Positions 17,531 through 26,813 of a stretch of 64,000 nucleotides of DNA are shown here, in pieces. This stretch comes from Falsihalocynthiibacter arcticus (lineage in GTDB: Bacteria; Pseudomonadota; Alphaproteobacteria; Rhodobacterales; Rhodobacteraceae): NCBI RefSeq assembly GCF_000812665.2, contig NZ_CP014327.1, forward strand, positions 62,001 through 126,000, read 5' to 3'. The notes under the pieces were generated by a model, which worked only from the letters and a program-made list of their open reading frames with translations, made no database searches and had not been told where the DNA came from. The first letter of the stretch is position 1; every line of letters starts with the position of its first letter. The translations under genes and the position numbers were made by a program.

Positions 17531-18823
17531 TCAATCCTCAAATGGGTCAGTGACAAGGATGGTGTCTTCGCGCTCTGGGCTGGTTGAGAGGATGGCCACA
17601 GGGCACTCAATCAACTCTTCAACGCGACGCACATACTTGATCGCGGCCGCTGGAAGGTCGTTCCAGCTGCGCGCCCCTTCTGTGCTCTCGCTCCAACCCG
17701 GCATTGTTTCGTAAATCGGCGTGACGCGAGCTTGATGATCGGCGGCAGTTGGCAAATAGTCCACCCGCTTCCCGTCGAGTTCATACCCCACACAAATTTT
17801 GAGTTCTTCAAACCCATCCAGCACGTCAAGCTTGGTAAACGCGATACCGGACACACCAGACGTCGCGCAAGTTTGACGCACCAAAACCGCATCAAACCAA
17901 CCGCAGCGGCGCTTGCGTCCTGTGACCGTTCCAAATTCATGGCCGCGCTCGCCAAGCCGTTGGCCATCCGCGTCATCCAGCTCTGCAGGAAATGGACCTT
18001 CGCCCACACGGGTTGTATATGCCTTAACGATTCCAAGTACATAGTCGATTGCACCTGGTCCGACGCCCGTCCCTGTCGCGGCTTGACCCGCGATCACATT
18101 TGAGGACGTTACAAAGGGATAAGTGCCAAAATCGATATCGAGCAACGCGCCTTGCGCACCTTCAAACAAGATACGTTTCCCAGCTTTGCGTTTCTCGTTA
18201 AGAATTTTCCAAACGGGAGCCGCATAAGGCAGAACATGCTCGGCGATTTCTTTGAGTTTCGCGAGCAAATCAGCCCGATCAACCTCAGGAAGCCCCATGC
18301 CACGACGCAGTGCATCGTGGTGCTGAAGCAAACGATCCACGCGCGTTTCAAGAGTAGCCTCGTCTGCCAAATCCGCAACGCGAATTGCACGACGTCCAAC
18401 CTTATCTTCATATGCAGGGCCAATTCCGCGCCCCGTCGTGCCAATTTTGGCGACCGTATTGTGACCTTCGCGCGCACGATCCAGCTCGCCGTGGACTGGA
18501 AGAATCAGAGGGGTATTTTCGGCAATCATCAAGTTTTCAGGTGAAATCTCGACGCCCTGCGCCCGCAGCTTGTCGATCTCTTCGATGAGGTGCCAAGGAT
18601 CAAGAACAACCCCGTTGCCAATCACAGAGAGTTTGCCACCCCGAACAATTCCCGATGGGAGAAGCGACAGTTTATAGACCTTCCCGTCAATAACGAGGGT
18701 GTGACCCGCATTGTGACCGCCTTGGAAGCGCGCAATTACATCTGCGCGTTCGCTAAGCCAGTCAACAATCTTGCCTTTTCCTTCGTCGCCCCATTGAGCG
18801 CCTACGACGACTACATTTGCCAT
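17531..18823 (-). CDS. purA: Adenylosuccinate synthetase
   Basis: The 430-residue enzyme has the GTP-binding loop [13 protein letters not shown] near the N-terminus, the active-site segments [12 protein letters not shown] and [32 protein letters not shown], and [10 protein letters not shown]. It joins IMP and aspartate with GTP, the first committed step to AMP. Length and motifs are complete. It is followed by DUF2842 in the same unit. ATG 18823 fits the family N-terminus [12 protein letters not shown]. Confidence 0.97.
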   Translation of the reverse strand: MANVVVVGAQWGDEGKGKIVDWLSERADVIARFQGGHNAGHTLVIDGKVYKLSLLPSGIVRGGKLSVIGNGVVLDPWHLIEEIDKLRAQGVEISPENLMIAENTPLILPVHGELDRAREGHNTVAKIGTTGRGIGPAYEDKVGRRAIRVADLADEATLETRVDRLLQHHDALRRGMGLPEVDRADLLAKLKEIAEHVLPYAAPVWKILNEKRKAGKRILFEGAQGALLDIDFGTYPFVTSSNVIAGQAATGTGVGPGAIDYVLGIVKAYTTRVGEGPFPAELDDADGQRLGERGHEFGTVTGRKRRCGWFDAVLVRQTCATSGVSGIAFTKLDVLDGFEELKICVGYELDGKRVDYLPTAADHQARVTPIYETMPGWSESTEGARSWNDLPAAAIKYVRRVEELIECPVAILSTSPEREDTILVTDPFED

Positions 18824-19009
18824 TATTCTATCCCGGTGATTGGAAAACCCGCGCCCGTATAACTTGCTATGGACTTACAGGGAACCTCTAAAACACCGTT
18901 TACCCCCCAAAGCACAAGACAGGGGTACTTCTTTTGCAGAATTCCCTAGAAATGCAGCAACACCCGCGAGGATTTCACGGGGCCGACCAAAGGCTTTCAA
19001 CGAATAGGG

Positions 19010-19038
19010 TTGCGAGCACGGGAAAAGCCGCCTAAATA
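19010..19038 (+). promoter_or_regulatory. Predicted sigma-70-type promoter of secG
   Basis: TTGCGA (19010-19015) and TAAATA (19033-19038) are separated by 17 bp and lie 27 bp before the secG start. Confidence 0.45.
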
Positions 19039-19065
19039 ACTCCAAATCTCAAGCGAGGCTGCTTC

Positions 19066-19431
19066 ATGGAAAATATCGTTCTTGTCATCCACCTACTTCT
19101 TGCGTTGTCATTGATCGGCATCGTTCTAATCCAACGTTCCGAAGGGGGCGGCTTGGGTATTGGCGGTGGCGGCAACGGAGGCACCTCGGGGCGCTCTGGC
19201 GGGACGGCTCTTGGCAAAGTCACTTGGGTTTTGGCGGGCGGATTCATCATGACGTCGATCACCTTGACTGTAATTGCAGCACAAAATGCTGGTGCAGGGT
19301 CGGTTTTGGATCGCGTTGGTGGAAAGGCCCCTGCGCCGATTGAAGCTCCGGCTTCCTCACTTGGTGAAGGTGATGCTTTGCTGCCGCCGTCATCTGGCGA
19401 CGAAACGCTTACACCCCCCGCCGCCGAATAA
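19066..19431 (+). CDS. secG: Preprotein translocase subunit SecG
   Basis: The 121-residue protein has the two SecG helices (about residues 3-20 and 55-73) separated by a Gly-rich loop (RSEGGGLGIGGGGNGG), plus the Pro/Ala-rich C-terminal tail seen in alphaproteobacteria. SecG stimulates protein translocation as part of SecYEG in the inner membrane. The usual neighbour pyrG follows 156 bp downstream. Confidence 0.93.
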   Translation: MENIVLVIHLLLALSLIGIVLIQRSEGGGLGIGGGGNGGTSGRSGGTALGKVTWVLAGGFIMTSITLTVIAAQNAGAGSVLDRVGGKAPAPIEAPASSLGEGDALLPPSSGDETLTPPAAE

Positions 19432-19464
19432 ACTACTATAAATTGAGAACGAGCAGAAATGCTC

Positions 19465-19533
19465 CGCAGCATCTTGCGATTGGGTTGCGGTTTCCTTGAG
19501 AATCCGTTATAACTCAACTCCCGTGATGCTGCG
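19465..19533 (+). promoter_or_regulatory. Predicted pyrG promoter flanked by a 9-bp inverted repeat
   Basis: TTGCGG (19485-19490), a 17-bp spacer and TATAAC (19508-19513) form a promoter-like pair. It is enclosed by CGCAGCATC (19465-19473) and its exact complement GATGCTGCG (19525-19533), followed by a GCGC-T6-GCGC hairpin. An operator or folded leader is possible; no known regulator site was recognised. Confidence 0.4.
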
Positions 19534-19587
19534 CTTTTTTGCGCCGTTTTCATCTCAGTTAAAACACTCACGGGAGACGTTCGCCAC

Positions 19588-21231
19588 ATGGCTCGTTATA
19601 TTTTCATTACTGGTGGCGTTGTGTCTTCACTTGGCAAGGGTTTGGCTTCGGCGGCTCTTGGTGCTTTGTTGCAAGGCCGTGGTTATACTGTTCGCCTACG
19701 TAAGCTCGACCCTTACCTCAACGTAGACCCCGGAACCATGAGCCCATTTGAGCATGGCGAAGTTTTTGTGACCGATGATGGCGCCGAAACGGACCTTGAT
19801 TTGGGCCACTACGAACGCTTCACCGGCGTGGCCGCACGCAACACAGATTCCATCTCTTCTGGGCGTGTTTATTCCACAGTGTTGGAAAAAGAACGCCGCG
19901 GCGATTATTTGGGTAAAACCATTCAGGTTATCCCGCACGTAACCAATGAGATCAAAGAATTCCTACATATTGGCGAGAATGAAGTCGATTTCATGCTTTG
20001 CGAAATTGGTGGCACTGTGGGCGACATCGAAGGCTTGCCCTTCTTTGAAGCAATCCGTCAATTCGCCCAAGACAAGCCGCGCGGCGAGTGTATTTTCATG
20101 CACCTCACCCTGTTGCCGTACCTTGCCGCGTCGGGCGAGCTGAAAACCAAACCCACGCAACACAGCGTCAAAGAATTGCGCAGCATCGGGATCGCCCCAG
20201 ACGTGCTTGTCTGTCGTTCCGAACAACCCATCCCAGAAAAAGAGCGCGAAAAAATCGGTCTTTTCTGTAACGTCCGCAAAGACAAAGTGATTGCGGCATA
20301 CGACCTCAAATCGATCTACGAAGCCCCCCTCGCCTACCACCGCGAAGGCCTCGACACGGCGGTCCTTGATGCTTTTGGCATCGACCCCGCACCAGCGCTC
20401 GACCTCACCCGCTGGGTTGATGTCGCAGACCGCGCCTTCAACCCCGAAGGCGAAGTGAAAATCGCGATTGTCGGCAAATACACCCAACTTGAGGACGCAT
20501 ATAAATCCATCGCCGAAGCTCTTGTACATGGTGGCATGGCCAACCGCGTGAAGGTGAAAATCGAGTGGGTCGATGCCGAGATTTTCGACACAACCGACGC
20601 CGCCCCCTACCTAGAAGGGTTTCATGCGATCCTCGTTCCCGGTGGCTTTGGCGAACGTGGAACCGAAGGCAAAATCAAAGCGGCCGAATTTGCACGCACC
20701 CGTAAAATCCCCTATCTCGGGATCTGTTTGGGCATGCAAATGGCGGTCATTGAAGCTGCACGCAATGTGGCCCACCTCACCGATGCGGGTTCCGAAGAAT
20801 TCGACCAAGAATCCGGTGAAAAACGTTTCACTCCTGTAGTTTACCACCTCAAAGAATGGGTACAGGGCAACCATAAAATCGCGCGCAGACTGTCTGACGA
20901 CAAAGGCGGCACAATGCGATTGGGCGCCTACACGGCCACTTTGAAAGAAGGCTCCAAAGTCGCAGAAGTCTATGGCACGACCAGCATCGAGGAGCGCCAT
21001 CGTCACCGCTATGAAGTTGACGTGCGCTACCGTGAGCAATTGGAAGCCGTTGGCCTTCAGTTCTCGGGCATGAGCCCAGATGGGAAACTCCCCGAAATCG
21101 TCGAGTGGAAAGATCACCCGTGGTTCATCGGCGTGCAATATCACCCCGAACTAAAATCCAAGCCCTTCGCGCCGCACCCGCTTTTTCAAGGTTTCGTAAA
21201 AGCTGCCAAGGACAATTCGCGTCTGGTCTAA
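19588..21231 (+). CDS. pyrG: CTP synthase
   Basis: The 547-residue enzyme has the N-terminal ATP-dependent amidoligase domain ([19 protein letters not shown], then [20 protein letters not shown]) and a C-terminal class I glutaminase domain with catalytic Cys in LGICLGMQ and His-Glu in QYHPE. It makes CTP from UTP, ATP and glutamine in the cytosol. The gene follows secG, a common alphaproteobacterial order. Preceded by GGGAGACG and in full family length. Confidence 0.97.
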   Translation: MARYIFITGGVVSSLGKGLASAALGALLQGRGYTVRLRKLDPYLNVDPGTMSPFEHGEVFVTDDGAETDLDLGHYERFTGVAARNTDSISSGRVYSTVLEKERRGDYLGKTIQVIPHVTNEIKEFLHIGENEVDFMLCEIGGTVGDIEGLPFFEAIRQFAQDKPRGECIFMHLTLLPYLAASGELKTKPTQHSVKELRSIGIAPDVLVCRSEQPIPEKEREKIGLFCNVRKDKVIAAYDLKSIYEAPLAYHREGLDTAVLDAFGIDPAPALDLTRWVDVADRAFNPEGEVKIAIVGKYTQLEDAYKSIAEALVHGGMANRVKVKIEWVDAEIFDTTDAAPYLEGFHAILVPGGFGERGTEGKIKAAEFARTRKIPYLGICLGMQMAVIEAARNVAHLTDAGSEEFDQESGEKRFTPVVYHLKEWVQGNHKIARRLSDDKGGTMRLGAYTATLKEGSKVAEVYGTTSIEERHRHRYEVDVRYREQLEAVGLQFSGMSPDGKLPEIVEWKDHPWFIGVQYHPELKSKPFAPHPLFQGFVKAAKDNSRLV

Positions 21232-21273
21232 CGGTGGGGAAATGCCTAACCTACCAAAAATTGGGAGGGACAT

Positions 21274-21576
21274 ATGACAGACAGTCTCAAAGGATACTGG
21301 ATCGCGCATGTAGATGTGGGCGATCCGGACGGTTACAAATCCTATGTCGCGGCGAACGGCGTTGCCTTTGCTAAATTTAACGGTCGTTTTTTGGTACGCG
21401 GCACCCCTCAAGAGGTCGTCGAAGGCCATGTTAAATCGCGCACAATTGTAATCGAGTTTCCCAGTTTGGAAGCGGCGAAGGCCTGTTATAACTGCGATGA
21501 ATATCAAGCGGCAAAAGCCTTACGAGCACCTGTGTCAGACTGCGACCTAACGATCATCGAAGGCTGGCTTGGCTAA
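21274..21576 (+). CDS. DUF1330 family protein
   Basis: The 100-residue protein is a ferredoxin-like alpha/beta domain of the DUF1330 family: GYWIAHVDVGDPDGYKSYVA, GRFLVRGTPQEVVEG, IVIEFPSLEAAKACYNCDEY. The family is related to dimeric alpha-beta barrels and has no established role. GGGAGGG lies 6-7 bp before the ATG. It stands between pyrG and a TerB-like gene in the same direction with gaps of 42 and 30 bp, so the three may be one transcript. Confidence 0.88.
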   Translation: MTDSLKGYWIAHVDVGDPDGYKSYVAANGVAFAKFNGRFLVRGTPQEVVEGHVKSRTIVIEFPSLEAAKACYNCDEYQAAKALRAPVSDCDLTIIEGWLG

Positions 21577-21606
21577 AACCTCCCTAAAGGAAGCAACATA
21601 ACTAAA

Positions 21607-22041
21607 ATGATTGATAAACTTTTTTCTCTTTTTGCCCCTGAAGCAGAACCACAAAAACTCGACGACCGCATCGCAATTGCGGGATTGCTTGTGCGCATAG
21701 CACGCACCGATGGCGATTATTCCCACGCAGAAATCACCCGCATCGACCGTATTTTGGCAAAACGCTACGGACTCACCCCCGAGCAAACCACCGAGTTGCG
21801 TCAGGAAGCCGAAGTCTTTGAGAAGTCGGCCCCCGACACCGTCCGCTTTACCCGCTCGATCAAGGATTCGGTGCCACACGACGAGCGCGAGGCCGTTATC
21901 GAGGCTCTATGGGAAGTGGTTTTGGCCGATGGTGTCCGCAATACATACGAAGACACACTCATGCGTTTGCTCGCAAACCTACTGGGTATCACGGACATGG
22001 ACAGTGCGCGCTGTCGTCAACGTGTTTTATCCAATCAATAA
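21607..22041 (+). CDS. TerB-like (tellurite-resistance TerB family) protein
   Basis: The 144-residue helical protein matches the COG4103/TerB-like fold: IAIAGLLVRIARTDGDYSHA with the acidic motif in ARTDGDY, and a second copy in ALWEVVLADGVRNTYEDTLM. These acidic helices may bind metal. The family occurs widely as single genes and does not by itself imply tellurite resistance. It follows the DUF1330 gene by 30 bp. Confidence 0.85.
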   Translation: MIDKLFSLFAPEAEPQKLDDRIAIAGLLVRIARTDGDYSHAEITRIDRILAKRYGLTPEQTTELRQEAEVFEKSAPDTVRFTRSIKDSVPHDEREAVIEALWEVVLADGVRNTYEDTLMRLLANLLGITDMDSARCRQRVLSNQ

Positions 22042-22185
22042 TCTCCGATTTCCTGGACCGAGGCGCCCCCGACAATTGGGCGTTTCGCACCAAATTGCGT
22101 TCCCTTACGTCAATCGTCCTTTCTGTTTGCAATTTTAAGGAATATCCTTCCTAATAATGAACCAAATCCAAACAGCTGGAATACC

Positions 22186-22980
22186 GTGACAAAACCTAAA
22201 ACAAACGACACACAAACTCCTGTGATAGAAATCCGCAACCTGCATAAATCCTATGGGCCGCTGGAAGTCCTTAAGGGTGTGGACATCTTGGCGAACCGTG
22301 GGGATGTTGTGTCGCTGATTGGCTCTTCTGGGTCAGGAAAGTCTACCCTTTTACGGTGTGCGAACCTGTTAGAAGATAGCCAGAGTGGGGATATCCTTTT
22401 TGAAGGCGAGCCTATTTCTTGGCGCGGCCAAGGTTTGGGGCGTCACCCCGCTGACCGCGCACAGGTCACGCGCATTCGCACCAATCTGTCGATGGTTTTT
22501 CAACAGTTCAATCTGTGGGCGCATATGAGCATCCTGCAAAACGTGATGGAAGCCCCTGTTACCGTCCTCGGAGAGGACCGTGAGGCGGTTGAGTTGCGCG
22601 CGCGCGACCTGTTGGCAAAAGTGGGGATTGGCGACAAATGTGATGCCTATCCTGCGCAACTTTCTGGTGGTCAGCAACAACGCGCCGCCATCGCGCGTGC
22701 GTTGTGTATGCAGCCCAAAGCCCTCCTGTTCGACGAGCCGACAAGTGCCCTTGATCCAGAGCTGGAGCAAGAAGTTGTAAAAGTCATCAAAGACTTGGCA
22801 AACGAAGGCCGCACGATGATATTGGTTACGCACGACATGCGGTTGGCGAATGATGTTTCGGACCACGTCGTGTTTTTGCATCAGGGAATCATCGAAGAGC
22901 AAGGCCCGCCGTCGACCCTTTTCACCGCTCCTAAAACCGCTCGTTTGCAACAATTTCTCAGCGCAACGGTGAGTGCATAA
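22186..22980 (+). CDS. Polar amino-acid ABC transporter, ATP-binding subunit
   Basis: The 264-residue ATPase has Walker A GSSGSGKSTLL, Q-loop VFQQFNLWAHM, signature LSGGQQQRAAIARAL and Walker B ALLFDEPTSALD, plus H-loop VTHD. It is of the HisP/GlnQ type. The start is GTG at 22186, preceded by GCTGGA. It heads a set with a binding protein and two permease genes; the order ATPase, binding protein, permease, permease is typical of Roseobacter amino-acid importers. Confidence 0.93.
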   Translation: MTKPKTNDTQTPVIEIRNLHKSYGPLEVLKGVDILANRGDVVSLIGSSGSGKSTLLRCANLLEDSQSGDILFEGEPISWRGQGLGRHPADRAQVTRIRTNLSMVFQQFNLWAHMSILQNVMEAPVTVLGEDREAVELRARDLLAKVGIGDKCDAYPAQLSGGQQQRAAIARALCMQPKALLFDEPTSALDPELEQEVVKVIKDLANEGRTMILVTHDMRLANDVSDHVVFLHQGIIEEQGPPSTLFTAPKTARLQQFLSATVSA

Positions 22981-23171
22981 TGTCTGCACCTAGTGCCCTT
23001 GTTGCGCTCACATTTGTGGGTCACCCATTAGAGTTTGATTCCAAAATCGTCCTAGATTTCGGCCCTTCGCACATACCCCAGTTTCTCAACGACGGAACCA
23101 AGAATACGCACACCAAGCGTTGGTTCCCCGTTGGCGGAAGACTTACGTAATTACACCTCACGGAGACTAAA

Positions 23172-23894
23172 ATGAAAAATATCCTTCTTTCGACCGCAGC
23201 TTTAGTTTTTACAACGAGCGTTGCCTTCGCTGACACCGTTCGCATGGGCACAGAGGGTGCCTACCCTCCCTACAACTTCGTCAACGATAATGGCGATCTC
23301 GACGGATATGAAATCGTCTTGGGCAATGAACTCTGCAAACGCGCAGAATTGACATGTGAATGGGTCCAAAACGATTGGGACAGCATCATCACAAACCTCA
23401 ACTCCGGCAACTACGACACAATTATTGCAGGCATGTCCATCACGGACGAGCGCAAAGAAGTCATTGATTTCTCGCAAAACTACACGCCACCAGCGGCTTC
23501 CGCCTACCTTGCATTGTCCGAAGACGTTGACCTAACTTCTGCTGTTGTGGCCGCACAAGCTGCTACTATCCAAGCGGGTTACATTGCTGAATCCGGTGCA
23601 ATCTTGGTTGAGTTCGCAACCCCAGACGAAACCGTTGCTGCGGTTAAAAATGGCGAAGCGGACGCAGTCTTTGCCGACGGCGATTATCTATATCCAATTG
23701 CGGCCGAAAGCGGTGGCGAAATGCTCATCGTTGGCGAACCCATCGGATTGGGTGGCGGCATCGGCATCGGCATGCGCAAAAGCGACACAGAACTCAAAGC
23801 AAAATTCAACACAGCCATCGATTCGATGAAAGCTGACGGCACGTTGAACGCTTTAATCACTGAATGGTTCGGCGCAGACGCCCAAGTATTCTAA
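23172..23894 (+). CDS. Periplasmic amino-acid-binding protein (SBP_bac_3)
   Basis: The 240-residue protein has a Sec signal peptide (about residues 1-20, cut after VAFA), then the family-3 pattern VRMGTEGAYPPYNFVNDNG, DGYEIVLGNELCKRAELTC and SGNYDTIIAGMSITDERKE with the amino-acid-binding Arg/Asp region. It delivers a polar, probably basic amino acid to the two permeases. CACGGAGACTAAA precedes the ATG. A strong terminator directly after the gene suggests extra transcript of this subunit. Confidence 0.93.
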   Translation: MKNILLSTAALVFTTSVAFADTVRMGTEGAYPPYNFVNDNGDLDGYEIVLGNELCKRAELTCEWVQNDWDSIITNLNSGNYDTIIAGMSITDERKEVIDFSQNYTPPAASAYLALSEDVDLTSAVVAAQAATIQAGYIAESGAILVEFATPDETVAAVKNGEADAVFADGDYLYPIAAESGGEMLIVGEPIGLGGGIGIGMRKSDTELKAKFNTAIDSMKADGTLNALITEWFGADAQVF

Positions 23895-23908
23895 ACCTTA
23901 ATAATCAA

Positions 23909-23937
23909 CGCGCGCCTTGAAAATAGGCGCGCGTTTT
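23909..23937 (+). terminator. Terminator/attenuator behind the binding-protein gene
   Basis: CGCGCGCCT and AGGCGCGCG form a perfect 9-bp stem with loop TGAAAAT, followed by TTTT. It lies between the binding-protein and permease genes, where partial termination would give excess binding protein. Confidence 0.85.
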
Positions 23938-23969
23938 CCTATTGGCCAAACCACTCAGGGGACTGTCCG

Positions 23970-24853
23970 ATCTTTTCATATTGCTCCGATCCGTCCGCCC
24001 TCGAAGGCCTGACATGGCTGTCGTGCTATCTCACGACAGGAAAACATTTCGCGTTTTACAGTTCGTTTTTAACGGTGCTCCTCTTGCTGGCCGTGACCGC
24101 ACCCGTTGCCTTGTTCTTTGGCTTTTTGGGCGCGACAGCTTCGCGTAGCCACGTCGCCCCCTGCGCTGGTTTGGAAAAATTTACACCTCCGTCGTGCGCG
24201 GGGTTCCTGATATTGCGTTTTTTATGTTCTTTGTCATCGCCCTTGACCAAGCTGTCGAATGGACGCGCCACAAGGTAAAATGCCCCGAATGGACCGATGC
24301 CATTCGTCAGGGCAGTGATTTCCTTGTCTGCCCCGATGCTAAAATGCCCCTCTCCACCTCGGCCCAATGGGTCCATGAAACCTACAGTTTCTCCATCGCG
24401 GTTTTTACCTTTGCGATCGTGTTCGGCGCCTTTGCGGCCAACGTTCTTTATGGCGCGATGCAAGCCGTCCCCCGTGCCCAAATGGAAACCGCCGAAGCTT
24501 ACGGTATGTCGCACCGCCAAAGTTTCTGGCGCATTCTTGTGCCGCAAATGTGGATTTTCGCGCTGCCCGGCCTCTCCAATCTTTGGTTGATCCTTGTAAA
24601 AGCTACGCCACTTTTGTTCCTTTTAGGCATCCATGACATCGTCTTTTGGGCCCGCGAAATGGGGGGCCACAAAACCAATGCCTTCGACTATCCGCATCCA
24701 GATTGGCGCATTTGGTATTTCCTTGGTTTGATGGTCTTCTACCTCACACTAACCAAAGTGAGCGAAATCGCCTTTGCCAAATTGACTCGTAAACTTTCCC
24801 GTGGACAGGCAACCGCTGGCGGCGAAGCCCAGCGACGCGAGGCCACGGCATGA
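23970..24853 (+). pseudogene. Amino-acid ABC transporter permease 1 (HisQ-like), frame broken
   Basis: Homology runs in one frame from FSYCSDPSALEGLTWLSCYL through AFYSSFLTVLLLLAVTAPVA to SRSHVAP, and continues one frame over with LRWFGKIYTSVVRGVPDIAF to the C-terminus. The switch lies in a C5 run at 24157-24161; six C would join it into 294 residues. The frame has no ATG, GTG or TTG near its N-terminus. The best candidate is ATC at 23970, placed 7 bp behind AGGGGA, so an ATG may have been altered or misread. The EAA loop (ETAEAYGMSHRQSFWRI) is intact. It is either a pseudogene or, more probably for the C run, an assembly error. Confidence 0.75.
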
Positions 24854-25689
24854 GTTGCCTCGAAACCATCCAAAACTACGGCCTGCGCTCCATCGGCTAT
24901 GGCGAGCGGCTTCTGCCCAAAACCGACTTCACCCTGTGTGATCAATTCACATTGATTGGCTCGGGTATGATCTGGAACATCTATTTCGGCGTCCTCGCCC
25001 TCATCTTTGGCTTCTTTGCCGCCACAGCCGTGGCCATGGGCAAAAGCTCACATCGCTGGATTCTGCGCCGCCCCGCCGAGATTTTCATCTTTATCTTTCG
25101 CGGCTCGCCCCTGTTTATTCAGTTCTTCTTGGCGTATGAAACCTTCGTTCTCCTGCCCAAACTCGGCATCGATCTCAACCTAGGATTCGTCGAAATTACG
25201 CTGGAAACCCGCATGTTAACAAAGGCTTGGCTCGGGGCATTGCTGGTGCTTTTCCTCAACACAACGGCCTATACTGCGGAAATCTTCTATGGTGCGCTGA
25301 ACTCTATTCCCAAGGGGGAAATCGAAGCTGCCGATGCCTACGGTTTAACCGGTTGGAAGAAATTCCGGCGGGTGATTTTCCCCACCATGCTGCGCCTCTC
25401 GTGGCCCGCTTACACCAACGAGGCGATCTTCCTCTTCCACGCCACAACCTTAGTCTATTTCTCGGGCTTTCCGGCATGGCAGCAACGCGGCGATGCGCTG
25501 TATTACGCCAGTTATTTTGCGGACAAAACGTTTAACCCGTTCGTCCCTTATCCGATCCTTGCCATGTACTACGTGCTTTTGACGTTTGTTGTGATTGGGA
25601 TTTATGGGGCTATCAGTAAATATCTCAATCGGCATTTACCGCAAGAAGCCCGTCGCAAATTTCAGTTCAGACCCCAGATCATTCGCTGA
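24850..25689 (+). CDS. Amino-acid ABC transporter permease 2 (HisM-like)
   Basis: The 279-residue membrane protein has about five to six helices, RGSPLFIQFFLAYE (conserved in HisMQ permeases) and the EAA loop EIEAADAYGLTGWKKFRRVI that contacts the ATPase. Its ATG overlaps the permease 1 stop (ATGA), so the two are translationally coupled. Intact and of normal length. Confidence 0.92.
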   Translation: MSCLETIQNYGLRSIGYGERLLPKTDFTLCDQFTLIGSGMIWNIYFGVLALIFGFFAATAVAMGKSSHRWILRRPAEIFIFIFRGSPLFIQFFLAYETFVLLPKLGIDLNLGFVEITLETRMLTKAWLGALLVLFLNTTAYTAEIFYGALNSIPKGEIEAADAYGLTGWKKFRRVIFPTMLRLSWPAYTNEAIFLFHATTLVYFSGFPAWQQRGDALYYASYFADKTFNPFVPYPILAMYYVLLTFVVIGIYGAISKYLNRHLPQEARRKFQFRPQIIR

Positions 25690-25718
25690 CGCGTGACACG
25701 CTGAAAACAGGGGGTTTT

Positions 25719-25746
25719 TGCGGTAGAATGAGCGTTTTCTACCGCA
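25719..25746 (+). terminator. Hairpin behind the ABC transporter genes
   Basis: TGCGGTAGAA and TTCTACCGCA form a perfect 10-bp stem about 30 bp after the permease 2 stop. The following T run is missing, so termination may be weak. It also faces the end of phaR across the IS. Confidence 0.55.
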
Positions 25747-25761
25747 GAGCCAATCAGCTTA

Positions 25762-26813
25762 AAGCATCGAGCTTTTAACTTGATCCGTATCCCGCCTCAC
25801 AAAAGAAGTTCCAGCATTCGTCTGGCGTGAAGAGATTGCAAATTTTGGCGAGGGCATCGAACATCTGGTCAAATGTTCTGGCTCCGATCCTTCGAAGGTG
25901 GGCTTTGAGTTTTGAGAAGGCCATTTCAATGGGGTTGAGATCGGGTGAGTACGGCGGCAGGTAGAGGAACCAGCACCCGACTTCCCGCAAGGCTTCTGCA
26001 GCCGCCTTGTTGTAATGGGTGGCAAGGTTGTCGCAAATGACGACAGTGCCTGGTCGCAGTTCCGGGGCAAGGACATTGCGGACGTAGACTTCAAACGCCT
26101 CACCATCCATCGCCCCCTTGATGACCCATGGTGCAATCAGGTTATCTTGCGTCAGGCCTGCAATGAACGTCTGAGTGCCCCACGCCCCAAACGGTGCGTC
26201 CATTTCCAGACGCTTTCCGCATAGACTGCGCCCACGTAGTCGGGTCAGATTGGTTTTTACTGACGTCTCGTCTATGAAGACGAGCCGTTCAGGATGCGCT
26301 TGCATTGCCGGAATACGGTACCGGAACCAGTCCCGACGACGCAGCTTCACATGGGCGCGGAGCCGCTCGGTGGCCACCAGTGACTTTTTTTGTACGTGTA
26401 ACCAAGTTTGCGCAGGAACCGTCCGATAGATGCAGAATGGGCAACAACACCCGTGGCGGCCTTCAGCGCTCCGGCCAGTTCTGGCAGTGTGATGTCACCA
26501 TCCTGCGCGACCAACTCTACAAGAAACTCACGGTGGAGCGCGAGCTTTCCGTGTCCTTTTGGTCGCCCTTGGACATCCGGTGTGGCATTGCCTCGCTCAC
26601 GGATTCTGCGAAGCCAGCGAACGCCCGTGGCCGCCGAAACCTTCAAACGCGCCGCCGCCGCACGACCGCTCAACCCTTCCTCAATGTACTCTTGAAACCG
26701 CGCCCGAAGCGCCATCGGTAATGCTGCTGACATGATCCATCCTCCCAACCAGAGTGAATCACAAAACTGAACTCAACGGAATCCTATCGATTCAATATTT
26801 AAGCTCGACGCTT
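25762..26813 (-). mobile_element. IS630-family element, type 2, copy 1
   Basis: 1052 bp with terminal inverted repeats AAGCATCGAGCTT / AAGCGTCGAGCTT, flanked by TA on both sides (25760-25761 and 26814-26815). By eye identical over its length to the copy at 52928-53979, so movement was recent. The right TA forms the phaR stop codon: TAA is present before and after insertion. Confidence 0.93.
25775..26733 (-). CDS. IS630-family transposase, type 2, two frames joined by -1 frameshift
   Basis: The first frame starts at ATG 26733 behind GGAGG and encodes a helix-turn-helix domain (RFQEYIEEGLSGRAAAARLK, VSAATGVRWLRRIRE) up to GYTYKKS. The DDE domain is in the -1 frame: KSL-VATERLRAHVKLRRRDW, VFIDETSVKTN, VICDNLATHYNKAA and YLPPYSPDLNPIEMAF. 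The frames meet at A7 on the minus strand (26385-26391), a classical slippery site; re-reading one A gives a continuous protein. Programmed frameshifting is known in IS630 relatives. Catalytic Asp, Asp, Glu are present. Confidence 0.88.

Noticed and set aside
25719-25746. Inverted repeat as an IS end
   Set aside because: It lies outside the TA duplications that define the IS630 element and has the form of a terminator stem.
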